Shown here: piece after piece, positions 55,490 to 64,000 of the stretch | Position numbering within the stretch: the stretch's first letter is position 1 | Layout: each line of letters begins with the position of its first letter | Assembly: GCA_011799875.1 (NCBI GenBank) | Contig: CM022303.1 | Span: 424,260,483-424,324,482 of the forward strand | From: Thinopyrum elongatum | Lineage: Eukaryota > Streptophyta > Magnoliopsida > Poales > Poaceae | Direction of reading: 5' to 3' | DNA: 64,000 nucleotides | The notes under the pieces: model-generated | The model's database searches: none | Told to the model about the DNA's origin: nothing | What the model saw: only the letters and a program-made list of their open reading frames with translations | Position numbers and translations under genes: made by a program

Positions 55490-55960
55490 TTTGCGAAAGC
55501 AAAATGTCTGTGATAGACGTGGAGATCAGACACATTTCTAGGATCCACTACGTGTGTGATCAATCTCCACTACACACACGATCAGCCAAGAAAAAACATA
55601 TGCAATTAACAACAGCATCGCACACAGTTCTTTCTTATTAAATGTTTGTGATAGTGACCTTATCACACACGCTTCGAAATTATGGACTGTTTGTGATGTT
55701 GTGCGCATCGCAAATGTTTGGTCATAGAAGAACGCGTGCGATAGGTCGATCATCCGACGCGGGTACGATGGATGAATTGTGTGGGATGTATTCAAGCTTC
55801 GCATATAGTTTTATAGCGACAACTGTGTGTGCTCTTACATCGAATCGCACACAGTCGAGGAAAAGTAAATGTGTGTGAGTGTCTACTTCTACAATCGTGA
55901 ACTATTTGTGATGGGTCGCGCATCGTAAACGTAGCACCACAGAATACCGACTGCGATGGC
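55490..55960. repeat. Right subterminal repeats of Cac3
   Basis: Alternating direct and inverted copies of GTGTGCGAT/ATCGCACAC phrases (CGCACACAGTT, GTGTGTGATAA, TTTGTGATG) mirror the left end. Confidence 0.8.
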
Positions 55961-56687
55961 AATGAGAGCACAAACGAGTAGGGAGTACTGTATATACATC
56001 AAGGCTCCCTATCCCCGACGGTTTCTGGGTCATGTGGGAAGGACCCCCCTATCGCCCACACTCACTTGGCGACGGCTCCGAACGCCATCGCGGAAAGGGG
56101 TTAAAAACCGTTTGTATAGCACCTCGCTGTACCAGTGTAGTAGGCTCAAGGTTACCATGGTCCATATATGGCCCATGATTGTTGTGGCCACTAGGAAACC
56201 AAGGAAAAAGAAGACTAGGAAATAAATAAGCCAGAAACTAGCGCTAGGCTATTAAGGCGATTCCATAGATTACATCCACTGGGCATCAAAGTTCGCCACC
56301 CGTGCAAATATAGGGAACACCCTACACTATACAAAAATGGCTTGCTGTTTTCTTGAGCCGGTGGCTGCACGTTAAGAAGAAATTTTGTATCGCAACAAAA
56401 CAAATTACAACCATAAAACTAAAGGAAGGTTGGCATAAAAGTTAACAGTCCGGCAGATAAATGCACCACCAGAAGTTCAGAAGCTCAGTTCATTTGACCT
56501 GACTGTTACGTTTTCATGTTGTACTATCCGATGGAGCACCATAACCTTCGCCTTCATTTCTCCTAGGCTCCTGAACAACATAGCAAATGTCTGATAGTCT
56601 GGTTTAAAAACCATGCATATCTTGACGACATCGAACAATGGCCGTCCTTGTTTCACAAAGGGTCTCTGTTAGGGAATGGACTTGTGT

Positions 56688-58852
56688 CTAGAGCGTAGAT
56701 ATAACATTGTTTTGAGCTTGCATATCTTGATCATGAGGCAGTTCGGATGAGATTGCCTTAACAACCAACCCAGTATTACGCTGGAACGTGCTTTTGGCAC
56801 TGTTAGTGGACAGGTATTGACCCACTGCAGCAAGAGGTGACATTGCGGTTATAGTTGCCTCGTCACCTTCAGAAGGTGACGGTTCCACCATTTGTTCCAT
56901 AGCTTTCTGAAAAGTTGAGTTTTTACATTAGTAGTACCAGAACAGAAGATATTAAGGAGGCAGCAAAACCAAACAAAATAGCTTTGGTCTATATATAGAA
57001 CTTATTCTGGTGAACCCGTGTAAAATATTAGTTGTATTTTACTGCAAAGTACATAATAAAACCAGGTTCCAAACATATGACCATGTACCATGGGTAATGT
57101 ATTGTCTATTTCTTCACATTGTATTGACAGCTAAGGATAAAGAGACAAAGTTTATAATACGGTAAGCATAGTATGACATCATTCATATCACAAAACAACT
57201 AAGAACAGACAAACAGGCAATTGTAACGTTGTGTGGGCAAGTCCAGCATGGAACTAGATTACAGATCAAGATCAAAGGAACATCACTCCTCTCTTTTAAA
57301 CCTTGTAAGGTGCAATGATACGCTAAGACAATTGTGTATAAAATTGAAAAGAGTAATAGACATTGGCTGCAAACCGTGCAGTTCAATGCACAAGTCAGAG
57401 TAAGTAGTAGTTAAAAGGCATGAGGATTAAGGACTTACAATAGCGGCTTTGACTGGTGTAGTCATGCCCTTCAACTTGCTGGTGTGACAGTCCTTGAAGA
57501 TTTCCACAGCATTTGGTTCAGGTACTTTTTGGTCCTTGCGGGCTTTCCTCTGCATTTGGAACAACTCAATATAGATCTGATAATATGGCACAACGAAAAG
57601 AGTGAAACAGCAGCTAATTACAAGAGCCTCGCAGTGTGCAATATAGCTACGAGATCCTGTCGTCTGTTGGAATTTCACTTTCGTACGGTTGGCCTTGTTC
57701 TTGGAATAGTTAACCTACAAGAAGATAGATTTGTGAGGCACATGCGTAAATAGGAGTTCAACATGTGATTTGATCACATATATATATAACGTACTTGATA
57801 CTTTGGATCAGACCAGTGTTTAACGAGGCCTCTCCAGTCTTCATCCGATATATTTTCCACTGGAGATGTTTGGGCAAGTTCACTGTTTGCCTTGCCTTCA
57901 AAGTGAGTTTTCCACAAGTTATACCGATACTGTCGTAGAGCAAACTTGAAAATATGGGGGCAAGCTTGTCTGGTTGCATCATCTTGGCTATCCAACTTGA
58001 ACCTCATCTGTTGAAAATTATGGGAGTCTCATTATCAGCAACCTAGAAAGTATGGGACAGAGCAAGACGATATTACTAGTTTCCATACATAACCATACTT
58101 ACAGATAAATGGTCGAGGAAGGTGTTCAACTGGGTTTTGTATTTGTCATTCCTGTACTGAATCCATGTTGGGAGGATACGTGCATGACACCTAACGGCAA
58201 CCGCTGCCTCTGATACTAACTTGGCTGACTCTGTAGCATCACGTGGCCTTTTTAAACCTGCCTCAAAACAGATCTCCATTCTTCCTCCTCTAGGTTTAGT
58301 TAACCTATCGAGCATTATCCCTGATGTCTATTTCCTCTTGCGCCTAGGTGCTAGTCCAACAACGAACATAGGAAGTGTTAGTGTACATCAAACTGTGAGA
58401 CTACATATAAAGAAGCATGCAACTGTAACTTGACTCCAGCAACTACCTTCTTGCTGTTGAAGCTCACAAGTTTCATTTGATCTTGCCAACTCGTCTTGTG
58501 TCAAGAGTGCTTCAGAAGTAGTGTCAGGTGGCAAGGGAGCTTGGGAACGTGCTGCTAGCTGAGTTGACAAACGAGTAACTCGTGCAGCTGGTGGTACTGT
58601 GGAAGGTGTTGCAACAACTAGGGTTGTCACTGCTTGTTTGGTGGCAGCTATTAGTTTCTATTTGGATTGTTTTGCAGCTCGTGTAGCACAGGATACCGTG
58701 TTTGTACAATTTTCCGGTGGACTTTGACCCTCTATTGCACCATCAGTACCAGCAGAATCTACATAATTCTTCCGCTTCCGTTTCCGTGTGTCCTGAGTAC
58801 TAACACCATCCCCTGCCATTGTGTTCCTTCCTCTTTCTCTATGCCATGTCAA
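56688..58852 (-). pseudogene. Cac2 Transposase_24 (Ptta/En/Spm, TNP1-like) gene, six exons, two nonsense codons
   Basis: Read on minus, exons are 58852-58447, 58350-58103, 58007-57795, 57714-57622, 57549-57439 and 56906-56688. All donors and acceptors are GT/AG and phases join throughout (about 429 residues). Exon 1 is basic and Ser/Thr-rich (TRKRKRKNYVD, a nuclear-signal-like run) with TAG at 58660-58658. Exon 2 has PRRKRK followed by a TAG, then RDATESAKLVSEAAVAVRCH. Exon 3 carries RYNLWKTHFEG and ISDEDWRGLVKHWSDPKYQ. Exons 4-5 carry FQQTTGSRSYIAHCEAL and EPNAVEIFKDCHTSKLKGM, the diagnostic Transposase_24 blocks. This family is the second CACTA protein, thought to bind subterminal repeats. 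Both stops can be single C-to-T changes. Confidence 0.87.
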
Positions 58853-59229
58853 GTCAAGCCGACAAGAAAAAGGAATAAAAATTTAGTTCTTCAGAACAAA
58901 TTGATGTGTGATACAGACGAACTGAACTTTGATGTTAGACAGCCGCATGATAGGAGGATGTAATATGTACGAAAAACAGGACGACATGAGATAATCAGAA
59001 CTATGATGTGTAAACTAAGCAGAAGGCATTTCAATAAATTAGAAGCAATGCAATGGAAGGTAGACACCATATGAAAGATGCTACAAATATCGCTCTGCCA
59101 AATTAACAGTGTCTCGTCATAACTAGCATTTAAACAAATGTGAAGCAGTACAAGAAATAAATCATATGCAAGATGCAAACAATATCACACTACCAAGTTA
59201 AAGGTCTCTCGTCATTAGTGCCATTGCAT

Positions 59230-61390
59230 ATTCACAGCATTGCATATTCATAGCTATGATGTGTAAACTAAGCAGAAGGCATTTCAACAAATTAAAAGCA
59301 ATGAAAGCTAGACACCATATGTAAGACGCAACGAATATCACTCTACCAAGTTAAAACTGTCTCGTCATTAGTGCCATTTCAACAAATTAGTAGTACAAGC
59401 TAGAAAATAATGCGAGATGTAAACTATATCAGACTCCCAAGTTAAATGTGTCTTGTGAAAAGTGATTGTTGCAGGTTACACAACAGTAGTACTTTGATGT
59501 AAGAACATGGTGTGATAGACAGATATTGTATGTTCTAGAAACAGGAACACGTGTCTTATTGACAAGTATAATGTGTAAAGTAAGCAGATGGAATTCAACA
59601 AAATTAGAAGAAATACAAGCTAGACATCATAGATAACATGCAACCACATATAATAGTGCCATGTTAGAGGGAGCACCTATGATGGTGGACAAGGGGGGAC
59701 GTGCTCATCATAAACACAGCTACGTTGAGTGTCTATGCATGTGTTGTCTTCCAAATCTTGTTGTGGGGATGGCGGAGTAGAATGTGTAGAGGCCCTCCAT
59801 TTGGAAGGAGCACCTTTATCCACTGCCTTGCTAATTTCCTTCTGCTTTATTGATTTGGCATTGTCAAGTAAAACCGACAAGAAAAAGCAATAAAATTCAC
59901 TCTTCAGAACTCATTCATGGATGATACTGACAATTACTACCTTGATGTAAGGCAAACACATGATATGAGGATGGAATATGTACGAAAAATAGGACAGCAT
60001 GGCATATTCACAACTATTTGTGTAAACTAAGTAGAAGTAATTTAATCAAATTGCAAGCAATACAAGCTAGACACCGTATGCAACATGCAAGACAATATCA
60101 CACTGCTAAGCTAGAGAAAGCACCTGGCATGCCGGTTTCGCCGGAAGACCGCCATCAGTCCCTGCCTTAATTTTTTCGTTCCTCTTTCTTAATTTTATTG
60201 CCTTGTCAAGTCAAACCCACAAGAAAAATAAATAAAAATTCGCTTTTCAGAACTCATTGATGCAGGATGCTGACGAGCACTACTTTAATGTAAGGCGACC
60301 GCATGATAGGATGATTGAATGTGTAAGAAAAAAGGACAGCATTGCATATTCACAGCTATGATGTGTAAACTAAGCAGAAGGCATTTCAACAAATTAAAAG
60401 CAATGAAAGCTAGACACCATATGAAAGATGCAATGAATATCACTCTACCAAGTTAAAATTGTCTCGTCATAAATGCCATTTCAACAAATTAGAAGTAGTA
60501 CAAGCTAGAAAAGAATGCGAGATGAAACCTATATCACACTCCCAAGTTAAACGTGTCTTATGATAAGTGATTGTTGCAGGTTACACAACAATAGTACTTT
60601 GATGTAAGAACATGGTGTGATAGACAGATATTGTATGTTCTAGAAATAGGAACACGTGTCTTATTCACATGTATAATGTGTAAAGTAAGCAGACAGAATT
60701 CAACAAAATTAGAAGCAATACAAGCTAGACATCATACATAACATGCAACCACATATAACAGTGCCAAGTTAGAGGGAGCACCTGTGATGATGGACTAGGG
60801 GAGATGTGCTCATCATCAACACAACTACGTTGAGTGTCTATGCATGTGTTGTCTTGCAAATCTTCTTGGGGCATGGCGGAGTAGAATCTGTAGAGGCCCT
60901 CCATTTGGAAGGAGCACCTTTATCCACTGCCTTGCTAATTTCCTTCCGCTTTATTAATTTTGAATTGTCAAGTAAAACTGACAAGAAAAAGCAATAAAAT
61001 TCACTCTTCAGAACTCATTCATGAATGATACTGACAATCACTACTTTGATGTAAGGCAAACACATGATACCAGGATGGAATATGTACGAAAAACAGGACG
61101 GCATGGCATATTCACAACTATTTGTGTAAACTAAGCAGAAGCCATTTCAACAAATAAGAAGCAATGCAAGCTAGACACCACATGAAAGATGCAACCAATA
61201 TGACTCTCCCAAGTTAAAAGCATCCCATCATGAATGGCGTTTCAACAAATTAGAAGCAGCGCATGCTATAGATCATATGAAAGTTGCAACCAATATCACA
61301 CTGCATATACTAAAGGTGTCTCGTCATATTGATTGATGTAAGATACAAAAAAAACATTAGTTTTATGTAAGGACATGCTTAATAGACAGA
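59230..61390. repeat. ~1.1 kb direct tandem duplication in Cac2
   Basis: The copies start near 59240 and 60340. Shared landmarks include GCTATGATGTGTAAACTAAG (59254 and 60355), the stretch GTGCTCATCAT to GGAGCACCTTTATCC (59700-59815 and 60805-60920), and AGAACTCATTCATG (59905 and 61009). A shorter third copy of part of it begins at 61100. Confidence 0.85.
59677..59880 (-). pseudogene. Duplicated exon upstream of the Cac2 Transposase_24 gene, copy 1
   Basis: On minus the frame reads KQKEISKAVDKGAPSKWRAS, then HSTPPSPQQDLEDN and DEHVPPCPPS, and runs into a GGTGCTCC donor-like site. It has the look of a CACTA ORF2 exon, basic then Pro-rich. A second copy with the same KEISKAVDKGAPSKWRAS core is at about 60980-60790, and a diverged relative ending in KPACQ with the same donor is at about 60215-60125. 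Whether any is spliced to the gene at 58852 cannot be seen. Confidence 0.55.
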
Positions 61391-61427
61391 TGTACTATGT
61401 ACTAACACTACAGGAATCAGCTACTTT

Positions 61428-61960
61428 GCCATCTGCCACGGCAGACGGCAAAGGCAGGAACGGTGGATGGCAAAGGTCTTTGCCGTCTGCCACGGACGGC
61501 AAAAGGCTCCGGCAAAGAGCTACTTTGCCGTCTGCTTTCGGCGGCTGACGGCAAAGGGACCTTTGCCATCAGCAGCAGACGGCAAAGAAAGCAGACGGCA
61601 ATAATTACGCTGTTAGTCCATTAGGTGGCTAACGGCAGCCTTTGCCGTCCGCCGCTGACGGCAAAATTTGTCCGGCCTTTGCCGTCCGCCGAATGATGTC
61701 AGCTGGACGTCACTACACGGCAGGCCTTTGCCGTCCGCGGCTGTAGGCAAAGTTGTTTACTCTTTGCCGCCAGCCACTGTAGGCAAAGCCTTTGCCGTCC
61801 GCCGCTGTAGGAAACTGGCCAAATGGGTCAGTTCTCAGGAGGCACAGGTGGCAGCCACGTGGCTGCTTTGCCGTCCGCGGCTGTTGGCAGAGTTGCCTTT
61901 GCCGTCCGCGGCTGTCGGCAAAGGTGGCATTGCCATCAGTGGCTGACGGCAAAGATCCTG
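61428..61960. repeat. TTTGCCGTC / GACGGCAAAG subterminal repeats of Cac4
   Basis: More than twenty copies occur in both orientations, with variants TTTGCCGTCCGCC, GCTGACGGCAAAG and GCTGTAGGCAAAG. Frames such as 61668-61946 are made by the repeat. Confidence 0.92.
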
Positions 61961-62016
61961 CTTTGCCTCATTTTTTTCTGTTTTTTTTAAATGCAACAAT
62001 TTTGACAGCAAATATA

Positions 62017-62041
62017 TATGACATATATATATATATATATT
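62017..62041. repeat. (AT)n microsatellite
   Basis: An AT dinucleotide run follows GACAT in the spacer between subterminal repeats and minisatellite. Confidence 0.85.
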
Positions 62042-62390
62042 TCACAGGGCTATTTAACAGCAAACATATGACATATCCAGCACATAAGTTTCATCATACG
62101 TACATATATAGTTCCATCCATTCATACATAGCAAGTTCCATCAAGTTGCACATACACATTGTTCCATCCATACATATTACAATGCAAAGTTTCATCTAGA
62201 TAGCAAGTTCCATCATAGCAAGCTAGAAGAATACTTGAAGAGAATGAAAGAAAAAACAAGCACTCCATCATAGCAAGCTAGCTTCCGTGAAGTGAATGAA
62301 ATCTACAAAATGGCAAATAAGAAAGTTAGAAAAAGGTGACTAGAGGAAGAAGACTAGAACAAGAAGAAGACTAAAACAAGAAGACTTAGG

Positions 62391-63165
62391 TGAAATGGAT
62401 CATATATGAGCTAACTTAGGTGAAATGGATCGTTTATGAGCTAACTAAGGTGAAATGGATCCTTTATGAGCTAACTTAGGTGAAATGGATCGTTTATGAG
62501 CTAACTTAGTTGAAATGGATCATTTATGAGCTAACTTAGTTGAAATGGATCGTTTATGAGCTAACTAAGGTGAAATGGATCGTTTATGAGCTAACTAAGG
62601 TGAAATGGATCGTTTATGAGCTAACTAAGGTGAAATGGATCGTTTTTTAGCTAACTTAGGTGAAATGGATCATTTATGAGCTAACTTAGTTGAAATGGAT
62701 CGTTTATGAGCTAACTTAGGTGAAATGGATCATTTAAGAGCTAATTTAGGTGAAATGGATCGTTTTTTAGCTAACTTAGGTGAAATGGATCGTTTATGAG
62801 CTAACTTAGTTGAAATGGATAGTTTATGAGCTAACTTAGTAAAAAGCATCATTTTAGAGCTAACCTAGGTGTGATGGGTCATTTTGGAGCTAACCTAGGT
62901 AAGATGGGTCATTTTGGAGCTAACCTAGGTGAAATGGGTCATTTTAAAGCTAACATAGGTAAATGGATCATTTAGGAGCTAATCTAGGTAAAATGGGTCA
63001 TTTTAGAGCTAACTTGGATAAAATGGATCATTTATAAGCTAACTAAGGTAAAATGGGTCATTTTAGAGCTAACTTAGGTAAAATGGATCGTTTATGAGCT
63101 AACTAAGCTAATTATGCAATTTTTGACATAAGTAAGCTAAGTACAGATCGTTTTAGAGCTAACTT
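62391..63165. repeat. 30-bp minisatellite, about 24-25 copies
   Basis: The unit GTGAAATGGATCGTTTATGA + GCTAACTTAG repeats with exact 30-bp spacing from 62391 to about 62845. It then grades into diverged units (GATGGGTCATTTTGGAGCTAA) of about the same length to 63165. Neighbouring copies alternate between a few single-base variants, which points to ongoing unequal exchange in the homogeneous part. Confidence 0.93.
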
Positions 63166-63324
63166 AGGTAAAATGGATGGTTTTGGAGGTCAGTAAGCTT
63201 ATTAAGTCATTTTGGAGGAAAAGAAGCTAACTCTAGGTCATTATGGTAAGCATATTGGAGGAAATAAAGCTAAGTCTAGGTCTTTATGCATTTGTTAAGC
63301 AAAACACTAGAGAAACTTACCGTG

Positions 63325-64000
63325 ATCATGGAGGTGTAGGAGCGGGCTGGCTCGTGCCGGTAGCTGGAGAAGGATCGTGCGATGTTTGTCTGGAGTTATG
63401 CTGCACCAAAGATCATTTCCAATGTCTCGTTAGCATGATGACACTCAAATGTTAAGACTAGCAAGTAATGTCCATTCAAATTAAACTCACCGTGCTCCCA
63501 GAAGCAATCACTGGCATCGGCGGAGCGGTCTGACCGGACTTCTCGCACACAGACTGCACATTTGGTTTTGACAACTCAGTCATACTAGTTAGTAATGAGA
63601 CAAACACTACATGAATGTTTTGGCTAATCTGCAGAAGAAACTTACCACAAGGAGCTCGTACATGGCCCTTGCATGCATGTCATTCCGTGCCCTCTCCTCC
63701 TCCAACATCTTTGTCGTCCTCTCCTCCAACTCCCGCTGCCTCTCCGCCGCCTCCGCCAGAAGTTTCTCCGTTCTATCTCTCTCACTCTGTATAGCAGCCT
63801 GCAACACCACTCACATGACCATTTGTAATCATTGATGGAAGCGCACACAATGTAATGGATAAAGATAGCTGAGTACGTATAACTAACCTTGAAGGCGAGT
63901 TGGACTGGCCGTTCACGAGGCCTTATCTCAGGAGCGGAGCTCGACTAGCGCGCCTTGATCTCCGGGAGAGTGCTAGGACAATGGATAAGTCCATCTCCCA
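63325..64000 (-). pseudogene. Cac4 Transposase_24-type gene, last four exons
   Basis: On minus, exons are >64000-63888, 63798-63646, 63553-63491 and 63400-63325 (stop TGA), all with GT/AG borders and phase 0 joins. The first has a TAG within LPEIKAR-SSSAPEIRPRERP. The second encodes a coiled coil (ERDRTEKLLAEAAERQRELE, MLEEERARNDMHARAMYELL). The third is SVCEKSGQTAPPMPVIASGS. The last is Pro/Ser-rich (HDPSPATGTSQPAPTPP). A coiled coil plus Pro-rich tail is the usual C-terminus of CACTA ORF2 proteins; the Transposase_24 core would lie outside the window, so the family call rests on this tail and the context. Confidence 0.72.

Larger units (their letters stand above)
47938..56137 (+). mobile_element. 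Cac3: complete 8.2 kb CACTA element with two cargo-like genes and no transposase
   Basis: The left end is CACTACTACAGG. The right end read inward on minus is CACTGGTACAGC; nine of the first eleven bases agree. TAG flanks both sides. Subterminal arrays of 'GTGTGCGATG ... GAACTGTTTGCGATGAG' type repeats fill 47960-48640 and, in the other orientation, 55490-55960. Between them lie a coiled-coil gene (48945-49547), tandem repeats (50200-51780), a further repeat block (52254-52465) and a four-exon B3-like gene (52985-55289). I see no TNP2 or Transposase_24 domain, so the element must be mobilised in trans. It sits inside the GGCCCA array of Cac2. Confidence 0.88.
56138..61405 (-). mobile_element. 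Cac2, right visible part: Transposase_24 gene and duplicated exon region
   Basis: It continues Cac2 from 47937 across Cac3. It holds a six-exon Transposase_24-type gene on minus (56688-58852) and, upstream of it on the minus strand, a repeat-rich region (58890-61400) with a ~1.1 kb direct duplication. Cac4 starts at 61406. The TNP2 gene and right terminus of Cac2 are expected further right. Confidence 0.8.
61406..64000 (-). mobile_element. Cac4: CACTA element, left end to the window edge
   Basis: It starts CACTACAGGAATCAGC after TAA (61403-61405). The first 550 bp are filled with TTTGCCGTC/GACGGCAAA repeats, a recognisable CACTA family end. Then come a short (AT)n run, a 30-bp minisatellite and the 3' exons of a Transposase_24-type gene on minus. 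It is inserted in Cac2, and the right end lies beyond the window. Confidence 0.9.

Noticed and set aside
62391..63165. Regular 30-bp repeat that could be mistaken for a CRISPR array.
   Set aside because: Units are directly adjacent without spacers and the context is a plant CACTA element. It is a minisatellite.
1..64000. Search for an ordinary host gene, rRNA, tRNA or miRNA precursor.
   Set aside because: Nothing outside transposable elements was found. The only undamaged genes lie within Cac3, and no convincing RNA gene could be folded by eye.

Overview
The window is transposon-derived plant DNA. The sequence points to a Triticeae grass (wheat, Aegilops or barley type). The main reason is a 1.76 kb Copia LTR at the left whose ends and length fit the Angela/BARE1/WIS group. 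Supporting reasons are several families of long Gypsy LTRs and very large CACTA elements. I found no ordinary single-copy host gene. Element labels (Cop, Gyp, Nau, Cac) are mine. Family names are recognised from memory and were not checked against a database.

Left part, 1-17243. Cop1 (1-6320) is an Angela-like Copia with decayed gag-pol and its 3' LTR. It sits inside the pol gene of Gyp1 (6321-9950, minus strand). Gyp1 and the complete Gyp2 (10093-16169, plus) both appear to have inserted into the LTR of an older Copia, Cop2 (9951-10092 and 16175-17243).

Middle part, 17244-37118. Cop2 gag is cut by an LTR remnant, Nau0, which is cut by Gyp3 (17540 onward, minus). Gyp3 holds a solo LTR (22097-23018, perfect 5-bp TSD), a complete non-coding LTR element Nau1 (23387-29661, perfect TSD AAGCC) and the left end of a sister element, Nau2 (30597-32948). 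Nau2 is cut by Gyp5 (32949-37118).

Right part, 37119-64000. Gyp5 is cut by Cac1, a CACTA element with a TNP2 transposase and a GRF zinc-finger gene. Cac1 TNP2 is cut by Gyp4 (44073-46768), and Gyp4 by Cac2 (46769 onward). Cac2 contains the complete 8.2 kb Cac3 (47938-56137, TSD TAG) and the start of Cac4 (61406 to the end). Read literally this is a nest nine insertions deep, most of whose right halves lie beyond the window.

Two things stand out. Gyp2, Gyp3 and Gyp4 each carry, antisense to their own LTRs, a spliced gene of the 'putative gypsy type transposon' family (Pfam PF04195 type), with an intron at the same place in all three. Cac3 has no visible transposase but carries two apparently undamaged genes. 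One is a four-exon, 375-residue gene ending in a B3-like DNA-binding domain; the other encodes a 200-residue coiled-coil protein behind a TATA box. Cac2 and Cac4 carry multi-exon Transposase_24 (Ptta/En/Spm) type genes whose exon phases join cleanly.
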